A program made the translations under genes and the position numbers. From a virus: a stretch of 22,210 nt of DNA. The notes under the pieces were generated by a model. It did no database searches and was not told the DNA's origin. It saw only the letters and a list, made by a program, of their open reading frames with translations. Numbering within the stretch: the stretch's first letter is position 1; each line of letters starts with the position of its first letter. Where the stretch lies: positions 1-22,210 of IMG/VR virus record IMGVR_UViG_3300036817_000010. One strand, written 5' to 3'. Shown piece by piece: positions 16,000 through 22,016 of the stretch.

Positions 16000-16437
16000 A
16001 TGAGCACCTTGCCGGAAGTCATGAAGCGCGCACCGACATTGATGACCGTTGAAAAGTTCGAACGCGAGACCGGTCAAATTCGGCAGCGACCGACGCCACC
16101 GTCACCGCCGATGCCGAATTATGTTCAGCACCAAGAGGGCGTCAACCAAGTCGGCAAGCTCACGTCGGAAGCCGTGGTGCGGGAATACGAAGCAGCGGTG
16201 AAGGAGATCGAAGCGCTTGGCACCGAGCTACAGGACGCCGCCAAGTGTTGTGAAACCATGGTGTCTGGTGTGCATGCCATGATTGCCGAGATCAAGGAAA
16301 TCGCCAGCCGGTTCCGCGATGAGGGTAAGCACTACTTCCTTCAGATTGAAGCGTGCTCGCTGATGACAACGGAAGTGCGCGCGACATGCGAAGCGTTGAA
16401 GAAAAAGATTGGTGAAGTCACGCACAAAAAGATGTAA
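16000..16437 (+). CDS. Hypothetical helical protein downstream of endolysin
   Basis: I do not recognise this 145-residue protein. Residues 30-42 are proline-rich (RPTPPSPPMPNYV); residues 57-145 look helical and charged, probably coiled-coil (REYEAAVKEIEALGTELQDA), with cysteines at about 83, 84, 118 and 129. A GGAG ribosome site lies 9 bases before the ATG. It is the last rightward gene, separated from the endolysin by about 100 bases, so it may have its own promoter. A lysis, moron or packaging-related role cannot be chosen from sequence. Confidence 0.7.
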   Translation: MSTLPEVMKRAPTLMTVEKFERETGQIRQRPTPPSPPMPNYVQHQEGVNQVGKLTSEAVVREYEAAVKEIEALGTELQDAAKCCETMVSGVHAMIAEIKEIASRFRDEGKHYFLQIEACSLMTTEVRATCEALKKKIGEVTHKKM

Positions 16438-16508
16438 AATGAATTTGTGAAAGCGGCGTCACGTCCGTGATGTCGTTAAATTTCACTCCTTACGCGACAC
16501 TCCCTCTC

Positions 16509-16536
16509 GCCCCTGCTTTACGCAGGGGCTTTTTTT
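16509..16536 (+). terminator. Strong intrinsic terminator ending the rightward operon
   Basis: An 8-bp GC-rich stem (GCCCCTGC 16509-16516 with GCAGGGGC 16522-16529) with a five-base loop is followed by seven T residues (16530-16536). It ends rightward transcription at the junction of the convergent operons. The stop codon of the leftward gene (TTA at 16518-16520 on this strand) lies in the hairpin loop. Read leftward there is no T-tract after the stem, so it should work in one direction only. Confidence 0.9.
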
Positions 16537-17168
16537 GTGCCTGCAGTTTCGAACGCTTCGCACAGCGCTTTTGTCACTGCGATCCGGCGCGCGTTGCGGA
16601 TACGGAAGTCTTCCGATTTACGCCATTGCAATTCCGGTCGATCGGCCCATAGCACGCTGACGGTACGGTCGTCGTACTCATGCGATGCACCGGAGATCAC
16701 TGACATGTTGCGCCATGTTGGACTGTCGTCTTTCGGCTCATAGAATGATACTGCCATCATGCCGGTGATGCAGTCGCGCCAGTGCGAGCGCTTGGCCTGA
16801 TACATAGTCGGGTCGAGCAACAGATTGAGCGACGGTACCGTGACGACTGCATGGCCGTTGAACTTGTCTGGTCTGTCTGGATCGCCGGGAACACCGAGAC
16901 CTAACGACCATATCTCATTGCCATCTGGATCGTTGGCATAGATGAACAGCGTGCAGCCGCGCACGGTGGCGTCGGTGTAACCGATGGCGACAAGAAAGTC
17001 CCTGATCGCCAGCGACGTGAACAGGCATTTGTCTTTTGATGAGCCGACGCCGAATTGTTCATAGGTCTGGTGGGTGTGTTCGGCGATCACCGCCAGCGCT
17101 TTCCAGATGCGCGGCGGGAGATCGCCCGGTTCGAACCCGATGGTCATGTCGCCGAATTGCGGGTTCAC
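16518..17168 (-). CDS. Unknown protein with Cys-His-Asp pattern (transglutaminase/papain-like fold?)
   Basis: I choose GTG 17168 (216 residues, starting VNPQFGD), because it overlaps the upstream stop as GTGA, the junction type used in this operon; an in-frame ATG at 17219 would give 233 residues but overlap the upstream gene by 55 bases. With the GTG start, C48 lies at the start of a helix (KDKCLFTSLAIRDFL), H106 before a strand (FNGHAVVTV) and D119 in LLLDPT. This order and spacing resemble the catalytic triad of transglutaminase-like and papain-fold enzymes. No known family is recognised, so the activity is inference. It is the last gene of the leftward operon and its stop lies in the terminator loop of the opposing operon. 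Confidence 0.75.
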   Translation of the reverse strand: MNPQFGDMTIGFEPGDLPPRIWKALAVIAEHTHQTYEQFGVGSSKDKCLFTSLAIRDFLVAIGYTDATVRGCTLFIYANDPDGNEIWSLGLGVPGDPDRPDKFNGHAVVTVPSLNLLLDPTMYQAKRSHWRDCITGMMAVSFYEPKDDSPTWRNMSVISGASHEYDDRTVSVLWADRPELQWRKSEDFRIRNARRIAVTKALCEAFETAGTKKAPA

Positions 17169-17461
17169 CGACGTGTCAGCTTGCTGAACGTGTCCTGTCC
17201 ATCCGCTGAAGCCGCCCATGCGTCACTCTCTTCATCGCTGGCGTCAAAGTCGCCGTTGATCACACGCGAACGCAACGCCATGATCTGATCTTTTTTGTCT
17301 TGGCTGTTCTGGATCGCGATGCCGAGATCGGTGATTAGTTGCATTTCTGGCAATGCAATCGGTGACAGGTAGTCGTGATAGTATCCGCTACGCGCCTTGA
17401 AGCTCATGTCGATCAATCCGACCGTTAGCAGTGCATCGGCGAGCATGTCTTTGGTGTGCAT
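17165..17461 (-). CDS. Hypothetical small protein
   Basis: The 98-residue product starts at ATG 17461 (MHTKDMLADALLTVGLIDMS), chosen because GAAGGAAG precedes it at a good distance; the frame is open further upstream but that part overlaps the next gene. The first half is mixed helical; residues 76-98 are acidic (DASDEESDAWAASADGQD) and then basic. I do not recognise a family. Confidence 0.65.
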   Translation of the reverse strand: MHTKDMLADALLTVGLIDMSFKARSGYYHDYLSPIALPEMQLITDLGIAIQNSQDKKDQIMALRSRVINGDFDASDEESDAWAASADGQDTFSKLTRR

Positions 17462-17474
17462 GGTTGTCTTCCTT

Positions 17475-17696
17475 CTACCAGTCGCGGTCTTTACTGCGTC
17501 GACCGAGTTGCCATTGTCCCTTGGTGTTGCTCCACTCGGCTTCAAAATATCCCTTCACATCTGTGCCGAGATATTTTTGCGTTATTCGATCCAGCACTTG
17601 AAACGTCGTGTGCTTGTGGTGCCGGTCATAGATCATCGGCAGTACGTTCGGGTCGTTGCTGACCAGCGGTATCTGGACTTTGACGATTTCGCTCAT
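17475..17696 (-). CDS. Hypothetical small protein
   Basis: This 73-residue protein starts at ATG 17696 (MSEIVKVQIPLVSNDPNVLP). A GGAGAA site lies 12 bases before it, inside the end of the upstream gene, and the gap to that gene's stop is four bases; ATGs at 17714 and 17717 would add an unlikely N-terminus. A MIYDRHHKHTTFQ segment and an aromatic/charged end (YFEAEWSNTKGQW) are notable. No family recognised. Confidence 0.68.
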   Translation of the reverse strand: MSEIVKVQIPLVSNDPNVLPMIYDRHHKHTTFQVLDRITQKYLGTDVKGYFEAEWSNTKGQWQLGRRSKDRDW

Positions 17697-17700
17697 GGTC

Positions 17701-17943
17701 TCACAGTTCTCCATCATCGAGTGAATGATAGCCGCGCTCGGTCAACCATTGCTTCGATGCCTTACGCACTTCAAGCGGCAGCGACACAACGCTGGTGATG
17801 CTCTTGTGCATCGTCAACTCAGCCGCCGCCCGGCTAGATGGCACCGGCAAGCGGTGCTTGCGCATGAAGACGATCAGCGCATCGGGGTCGCGCTGCATCA
17901 GCATCGCATTGCGTTTGCGGTTATAGCGTTCGATCTCGCTCAT
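17701..17943 (-). CDS. Hypothetical small basic protein
   Basis: The 80-residue protein is basic and helical at its start (MSEIERYNRKRNAMLMQRDP) and ends in an acidic tail (SLDDGEL). The central stretch around RKHRLPVPSSRAAAELTMHK looks like a helix-turn-helix in outline, but I would not call it one. It lies four bases upstream of the next small gene. Confidence 0.65.
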   Translation of the reverse strand: MSEIERYNRKRNAMLMQRDPDALIVFMRKHRLPVPSSRAAAELTMHKSITSVVSLPLEVRKASKQWLTERGYHSLDDGEL

Positions 17944-17955
17944 TGGCCGTTATCG

Positions 17956-18222
17956 TCAGGCTCTCCGTCGATCCATGCGACGAACCACGGTACCGGGAAG
18001 CCAGCCCGCTAGATAGGCAGGCGCTTGATACGATCTGGCATAGGTAGTGACCATAACGACTGATTGATCGTTCTCGTCATATGGGTTGTCCCTCAGATAC
18101 GCGTACAGGTCGGCTAGGCAGCTATCACAGATGAAGATGTGTTGGTTCAGTCGCCAGATGCCACGCGCGCAGTGGCACTTGATGCAGTCGCTTTCGTTGG
18201 TCTTGCGCGCCTCGAATCTCAT
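17956..18222 (-). CDS. Small protein with CxxC...CxxC zinc-finger-like motif
   Basis: I start at ATG 18222 (MRFEARKTNESDCIKCHCAR), which overlaps the stop of the 380-residue upstream gene as ATGA; an earlier ATG at 18288 would lie inside that gene. The 88-residue product has CIKCHC at about residues 13-18 and CDSC at about 32-35, which fits a treble-clef or zinc-ribbon site. The C-terminal end is basic (RRMDRRR). Such small zinc proteins are common in phage early operons, often as regulators or DNA-linked factors, but no role can be assigned. Confidence 0.7.
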   Translation of the reverse strand: MRFEARKTNESDCIKCHCARGIWRLNQHIFICDSCLADLYAYLRDNPYDENDQSVVMVTTYARSYQAPAYLAGWLPGTVVRRMDRRRA

Positions 18223-19361
18223 GACACGACGTACTCCTTTCGCTCGACTTCCTTGCCGGGCAAGCCGCGATAGAATGGTGACCACCAATAGACGCCGGAC
18301 TTCCTAACCTTGAAGTGACCGCGCACGCTGTGAAATCCCGCCTCTTCGCGGGTCATGATCCCGGCGCGGAAGGCGCGCGCCTGTGCCTGCGACAGCCGCA
18401 GATGCGTCGTGCGATATGGCAGGAACGTCGGCCGCTTCATCTTGGCGCGCGATTTGTTGAGCGCTGTAAGATCAACGTCGCGATGTTCGATGGGCGAATT
18501 GCGCGAGTTCATCATAGCGATGATGGTCTCGATCATCGGGCTTTCGCCTTCGATGTCTTTTTCCCAACTCTGCGAAACGACATTGTCGAGAAAGCTTTTC
18601 AGTAGCTTGTCATTCGACAACGCCTGTCCGGCGCACCAGCCAACGAAGCCGGTTGCGTGTGGGCTGACGAACGGCATGGCGTGGTTGCCGAGTTCGCGCA
18701 GCGCTTCACGCTCGCTTGCTTGCTTGGCATGCTTGGGCCAATCATGAAACCAAGATCGCTCCATCCATCTCCGAACGTCTTCGTCGGACATCTGTTTCGA
18801 GTATCGTGTCGTCAACAGCAAATCCATCAGTGCAACGGGCTTGTGTCGCTCGGCGTCGGTGGCGTAGCGCTTGCGCAACATGGTCATGGCGTCGAGCGAA
18901 ACGACGGCATCCTTTTCCCAGTTGAACAGCGTGCCGAGCGGACTGATGCTGACCGGGGAATAGAGCGTGTCTCCGACGCGTTCCGGCCGCAGTTTGTGCA
19001 CCCACGCAAACGTCATGATGCCGCGCTGTCCGGTTTCGTCAGTCTCGACCAGTGCGCCTTGCTTCAGCGGATCAGGCGCAACGGCCACATCGCGCCGCTT
19101 GTCGGGCGGTATCCAGCCAGTTCGCGTCGAGGCACCGCCGCGCCATTCGAGCCACATCTTTCGATAGGGCGCGCGGATAAGCGGTAGCGTATTAAGCAGT
19201 GTGGTCGGCTTTGATTGCGTCAGTCGATAGGCAGCGATGGTGACATCGTCGGAAAGCTCGAACCGCTCGGCTTGTCGAATTGATGCGGCCATGCTGGTGA
19301 ACATGCCTTCGATGTCATTGGTCTTGCCGCATTCGGCGAGGATGTGGTCGGATAGTCTCAT
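18219..19361 (-). CDS. Large hypothetical protein of the leftward operon
   Basis: This 380-residue protein is the longest leftward gene and I do not recognise a characterised family. The N-terminal segment ELSDDVTIAAYRLTQSKPTT is followed by PLIRAPYRKMWLEWRG; the middle has VSISPLGTLFNWEKDA and a tryptophan-rich RWMERSWFHDWPKHAK; the C-terminal end has VRGHFKVRKSGVYWWSPFYR and a basic tail. The length and aromatic C-terminus resemble unnamed proteins of rhizobial prophages (recalled, not checked). There is no signal peptide or TM segment. GAAGGAAA lies at the right distance before the ATG. It overlaps genes on both sides by four bases, so it is co-translated with them. Confidence 0.75.
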   Translation of the reverse strand: MRLSDHILAECGKTNDIEGMFTSMAASIRQAERFELSDDVTIAAYRLTQSKPTTLLNTLPLIRAPYRKMWLEWRGGASTRTGWIPPDKRRDVAVAPDPLKQGALVETDETGQRGIMTFAWVHKLRPERVGDTLYSPVSISPLGTLFNWEKDAVVSLDAMTMLRKRYATDAERHKPVALMDLLLTTRYSKQMSDEDVRRWMERSWFHDWPKHAKQASEREALRELGNHAMPFVSPHATGFVGWCAGQALSNDKLLKSFLDNVVSQSWEKDIEGESPMIETIIAMMNSRNSPIEHRDVDLTALNKSRAKMKRPTFLPYRTTHLRLSQAQARAFRAGIMTREEAGFHSVRGHFKVRKSGVYWWSPFYRGLPGKEVERKEYVVS

Positions 19362-19588
19362 CGTTTCCTTCGCTCGTTGGTTTTAGGTTTTGTTGACTTG
19401 ATGATTTTCACCACGGTGCAGTTGTATGGTCCGATAGTGAAGTGTCCACCGATCTTTGGCACGCGCGTACCCTCATAGAAATTGACGGGGATCGTATCGG
19501 CTTGTCCATCTATGCGCGCCAACACCTTGCCGATTACTTTCTGTTTCCGTGCCGACTGTTGAAATGGTCGTCTTGGTGTCTTTGCCAT
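19358..19588 (-). CDS. Small basic hypothetical protein
   Basis: The 76-residue protein is strongly basic at both ends (MAKTPRRPFQQSARKQK and KSTKPKTNERRKR), with a beta-rich centre (IGGHFTIGPYNCTVVKI). Nucleic-acid binding is plausible from charge only. It begins two bases after the upstream stop and overlaps the 380-residue gene as ATGA. Confidence 0.65.
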   Translation of the reverse strand: MAKTPRRPFQQSARKQKVIGKVLARIDGQADTIPVNFYEGTRVPKIGGHFTIGPYNCTVVKIIKSTKPKTNERRKR

Positions 19589-19590
19589 GA

Positions 19591-19848
19591 TCAGCAGTGT
19601 TCTTCGATCATTAGTTTGATCATGTCGCTGACGCGGTCGGCCAGCACTTGTTGTTCATTTTTGTTTTTTGTCATCTTCTCAATGATGTCGAAGCAGAAGC
19701 CCGCGTAGGTTTCCAGCATCGCCTCGTGATTGTCGCAGAATTTAAGCAGAGCGAGAAAGCACTCGCCCACGATTTTTTCCATTTCGTAGGTGAGGTATTC
19801 GCCCTTATCGGCGTCGTCGTCTAAATGATCGCTAATCATGTAAACCAT
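19591..19848 (-). CDS. Small acidic helical protein
   Basis: The 85-residue protein is acidic and helical, with DHLDDDADKGEYLTYEMEK at the start and C-terminal helices (VLADRVSDMIKLMIEEHC). The start is ATG 19848, with AGGGA about ten bases upstream; M4 at 19839 is a possible alternative. It overlaps the small membrane protein gene by 17 bases. No family recognised. Confidence 0.65.
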   Translation of the reverse strand: MVYMISDHLDDDADKGEYLTYEMEKIVGECFLALLKFCDNHEAMLETYAGFCFDIIEKMTKNKNEQQVLADRVSDMIKLMIEEHC

Positions 19849-19975
19849 CTATCTGTTCCCTGTCATAGCCGCGTCTGATGTCTTCGATCTTGCCAGCACT
19901 TATCCAACTGCACACAAGAAAGCCGACTGGCGCACCGAGCAGGATGCCAGCAGCAAACATACCGAATAGCCACAT
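19832..19975 (-). CDS. Very small single-TM membrane protein (47 residues)
   Basis: Reading the reverse strand from ATG at 19975 gives a 47-residue ORF starting MWLFGMFAAGILLGAPVGFL, a clear hydrophobic segment at about residues 3-26 (through LVCSWI). A charged cytoplasmic-type tail with KIEDIRRGYDREQ follows, ending in TAG at 19832. GGAGGG lies seven bases before the ATG, one of the best ribosome sites of the operon. It overlaps the next gene. Such tiny membrane proteins are frequent in phage accessory operons; function unknown. Confidence 0.68.
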   Translation of the reverse strand: MWLFGMFAAGILLGAPVGFLVCSWISAGKIEDIRRGYDREQIDGLHD

Positions 19976-20032
19976 GACTGGCCCTCCGTTTGCTCGCGCG
20001 TTACAGCACGTTCGATCCAGAGCATATAGCGC

Positions 20033-20173
20033 TCACGCACCAGCCACGAGACCGCAGGCAAAACTTCGTGGTGGAGGAGCGCAGAGGATTGCGGCAACCG
20101 CGACCTTGTCGCCACTGTCGCGGCGTTCCAGCACGCGGTGAACCTGTGGCGTGACCAGTGGCATCGTGATCAT
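20033..20173 (-). CDS. Possible small ORF (46 residues)
   Basis: The reverse strand between the membrane protein and the next upstream gene holds a 46-residue ORF (MITMPLVTPQVHRVLERRDS to a TGA at 20033). Its ATG overlaps the upstream stop as ATGA, the junction type common in this operon. A competing GTG-started frame (20115 down to 19900) runs into the membrane protein gene. I cannot decide whether one, both or a decayed gene is present, so confidence is low. Confidence 0.4.
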   Translation of the reverse strand: MITMPLVTPQVHRVLERRDSGDKVAVAAILCAPPPRSFACGLVAGA

Positions 20174-20376
20174 GGCAGCGTGCCTTCTGCGTCCTTGCGA
20201 AGTTGCTTCGCCATATCCTCAAGCAAATCGGGTAACGCTATCAGAGTCGACAAATCGGTCTGGCACGCAAATCCATTGCCACGATTGCCACCGAGAACAA
20301 TTAGGATCACTTGGCCGCCAATTTCTTCGTGCACTATGGTACAGATGTCATCGTACTTGCCGGGTCCGAAAGTCAT
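20170..20376 (-). CDS. Hypothetical small protein
   Basis: This 68-residue protein (MTFGPGKYDDICTIVHEEIG) has a beta-strand-like core VILIVLGGNRGNGFACQT and a helical end (LPDLLEDMAKQLRKDAEG). Similar unnamed small proteins with this 'GG..G.GF' core occur in rhizobial and other phage genomes (recalled). The start overlaps the upstream stop as ATGA. Confidence 0.72.
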   Translation of the reverse strand: MTFGPGKYDDICTIVHEEIGGQVILIVLGGNRGNGFACQTDLSTLIALPDLLEDMAKQLRKDAEGTLP

Positions 20377-20615
20377 GGCTGCACTCCCAGCCGCTTGGCA
20401 ATTCGATTTGCTGTTGGATTGTTCAGCGCATCACGGAAGTCGGCTGGGTTGAGCTTGTCGGAGTATTTCTGTGTTAGTGTCAACATTTCCAAGCTCAGTT
20501 GTCTTGACTCGGCAATGTCGCCAGCGACGATGGCTTTCTCTGTTGCGATCAACAGCGGTTCAAGCTCGTCGATGAATTGCTGTTTTATGGTAATGTGAGG
20601 TTCATCATGTTTCAT
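20373..20615 (-). CDS. Hypothetical small helical protein
   Basis: I start at ATG 20615 (MKHDEPHITIKQQFIDELEP), which overlaps the upstream stop as ATGA, not at the earlier in-frame ATG at 20633, which lies inside that gene. The 80-residue product is helical and ends FRDALNNPTANRIAKRLGVQ. No family recognised. Confidence 0.7.
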   Translation of the reverse strand: MKHDEPHITIKQQFIDELEPLLIATEKAIVAGDIAESRQLSLEMLTLTQKYSDKLNPADFRDALNNPTANRIAKRLGVQP

Positions 20616-20899
20616 CGCTTGCTGGCCCTCCAATGTCTTACAATCAGCAGAGGCGTTCCAAAAGAACGTTGTCGCTGCGCTTTTGTCAATGTGTCATGCC
20701 ACCGTTTGATGGAGGTTCGGTTCTTCATGATTGTTTTCAGCGCATAGCGCTGCCATTTGTTCATGAACGTTTCGAAATTATAGCCATCTTGGATAGCCTT
20801 ACCGGCCAGCATCCAATCGTTCCAACTCGGTGTTGGTGGTATCGGTGGTTTCATCCGCTTTTTGATCCGCCTCAATGCTGCGACGAGTTTGTCGCTCAC
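20612..20899 (-). CDS. Hypothetical basic protein
   Basis: The 95-residue protein is strongly basic, with a PPIPPTPSWNDWMLAGKAIQ segment at about residues 18-37 and aromatic residues (W, Y, F) through the middle, ending RHWRASKR. It has no recognisable domain. It overlaps both neighbours as ATGA, so it is co-translated with them. Confidence 0.7.
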   Translation of the reverse strand: MSDKLVAALRRIKKRMKPPIPPTPSWNDWMLAGKAIQDGYNFETFMNKWQRYALKTIMKNRTSIKRWHDTLTKAQRQRSFGTPLLIVRHWRASKR

Positions 20900-21099
20900 G
20901 CCTTTCCCCCCTCGATCACGATGTCCGACAACCGTTTAGTGGTCGAAGTTTCGTGCACGATGGATCGCGCGGCTTCGATCAACAGTTCAGCAAGATTGCC
21001 GTGATGTCGACGCATGATGGAATGCGCTGCATCGCAGGCGCGCTGCGCGTGATACTGCGCCAGAGCAAGATGAGCTTCGATAGCGTCCTCGTCGGTCAT
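20896..21099 (-). CDS. Hypothetical small helical protein
   Basis: The 67-residue protein (MTDEDAIEAHLALAQYHAQR) is helical, with several histidines (at about residues 10, 17, 26 and 32-33), and ends RLSDIVIEGGKA. A strong GGAGGGG ribosome site lies about six bases before the ATG. The 72-base gap upstream of it holds the inverted repeat at 21130-21161, so this gene may begin a separately controlled section of the operon. Confidence 0.7.
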   Translation of the reverse strand: MTDEDAIEAHLALAQYHAQRACDAAHSIMRRHHGNLAELLIEAARSIVHETSTTKRLSDIVIEGGKA

Positions 21100-21129
21100 T
21101 GCGGTCCCCTCCGCGTTGGATTGGCAACT

Positions 21130-21161
21130 GATCAGGATTACGAACGCTCATGATCCTGATC
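21130..21161. promoter_or_regulatory. 9-bp perfect inverted repeat, operator or hairpin candidate
   Basis: GATCAGGAT (21130-21138) and ATCCTGATC (21153-21161) form a perfect inverted repeat with a 14-base spacer in the only real gap in this part of the leftward operon. It lies between the Xre-type regulator gene and the next gene. There is no T-tract, so it is not a terminator. An operator for one of the nearby HTH proteins or an mRNA hairpin are the two obvious readings. Confidence 0.45.
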
Positions 21162-21171
21162 GGGTTGATTG

Positions 21172-21651
21172 TCATTCGATGTTTGCCAGACTGCGCGCCA
21201 GCGCGACCACCGCACGCCGCAAGGCGACATCGTCAATGGCGACCATGGCGTCGAGCAACATCGGACCTTCGCGCGTCATCATGAATTGGCCGTAGGAACT
21301 TCCTGTAACGGCGGTCTCATGATCGTTAAGCAGATTGTTAGTCGAGCTTTCAAGAACTTGCGCGATCTGCACCAGCCGACCGCTGCTGATGCGGTTGACG
21401 CCTTTTTCGTATTTCTGGATTTGCTGAAAGCTGACGCCGAGCGCTTTCGCCAGAGCATCCTGACTGATGCCCATTTCGTTGCGACGAATGCGAATGCGCT
21501 GACCGACTTCGACATCGATGTTGGTAATGCCGCGTTTGGCTTTCAGCGATGATTTTGATTTGATTGCGCCTTTGACTTCGACCGTAGGACCGTGGCCGTT
21601 AGGACGGCGTTTTTTGACAACGCGCCGATTGCGTATGCTCAGATTTTTCAC
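21172..21651 (-). CDS. Xre/Cro-CI family HTH transcriptional regulator
   Basis: The 159-residue protein has a basic N-terminal arm (residues 1-42) and then an HTH_3 domain at about residues 48-102. The core reads VGQRIRIRRNEMGISQDALA, continuing KALGVSFQQIQKYEKGVNRI, which has the standard Q-x3-A-x3-G-x6-I-x2-YE pattern of this family. The C-terminal segment (GPMLLDAMVAIDDVALRRAV) is like that of alphaproteobacterial phage regulators. It starts at GTG 21651 with AAGGA upstream and overlaps the preceding gene as GTGA. It probably represses or activates a phage promoter; which one cannot be seen. Confidence 0.9.
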   Translation of the reverse strand: MKNLSIRNRRVVKKRRPNGHGPTVEVKGAIKSKSSLKAKRGITNIDVEVGQRIRIRRNEMGISQDALAKALGVSFQQIQKYEKGVNRISSGRLVQIAQVLESSTNNLLNDHETAVTGSSYGQFMMTREGPMLLDAMVAIDDVALRRAVVALARSLANIE

Positions 21652-22013
21652 TTAGATTTTCCTTTGCCGTTGGGTTTCGCGGCTTGACGTTCGCGCGCAC
21701 GCTCTTGTTGCTCACGCCACTTCGCGGCGGCTTCCAGTTCTGTTTCAACATTGATCTTCGTGACCTTGACAAAGGTTTCTTCGTATCCAAGCGCTGCAAG
21801 AGTTGCCATCACCGTTTCGTGGCGCGGCGATATCGTATCTCCCTCGAACCATCCGTCGTAAGTTGAGACGGAAACGCCGGTCAGGTCATGGAGCATCCGG
21901 CGCTTACTCTTGGCGTACATGCCTTCGTCTTGGAGAATGGTGCGCGTCTTATCGATCACCGGGTTCTTCGTTTTCCAGTTATAGCAGCGATATTTCATGA
22001 TGAAGCGCGCCAT
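21648..22013 (-). CDS. HTH-like DNA-binding protein
   Basis: This 121-residue protein starts at ATG 22013 (MARFIMKYRCYNWKTKNPVI), with AGGAG nine bases upstream. Residues about 38-75 (SKRRMLHDLTGVSVSTYDGW then FEGDTISPRHETVMATLAAL) look like a Cro-type helix-turn-helix: 'SVSTYDGWFEGDTISPR' corresponds to the recognition helix and following turn. The C-terminal 40 residues are charged and end in a lysine-rich tail. It is immediately followed by the Xre-type gene, so two DNA-binding proteins are produced in tandem. Family assignment is by pattern. Confidence 0.68.
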   Translation of the reverse strand: MARFIMKYRCYNWKTKNPVIDKTRTILQDEGMYAKSKRRMLHDLTGVSVSTYDGWFEGDTISPRHETVMATLAALGYEETFVKVTKINVETELEAAAKWREQQERARERQAAKPNGKGKSK

Positions 22014-22016
22014 CAA

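Noticed and set aside
16459-16470. TCACGTCCGTGA inverted repeat before the terminator as an operator
   Set aside because: It lies downstream of the last rightward gene with no promoter nearby; a 5-bp arm is expected by chance.
19900-20115. GTG-started 71-residue reverse ORF
   Set aside because: It runs through the start and most of the small membrane protein gene; a short part (RERYMLWIERAVTREQTEG) looks protein-like, so a decayed gene is possible but not shown.
20987-21175. 62-residue reverse ORF with ATGA overlap to the Xre gene
   Set aside because: It overlaps the 67-residue gene for most of its length, and its sequence is arginine/serine-rich as expected of a shadow frame.
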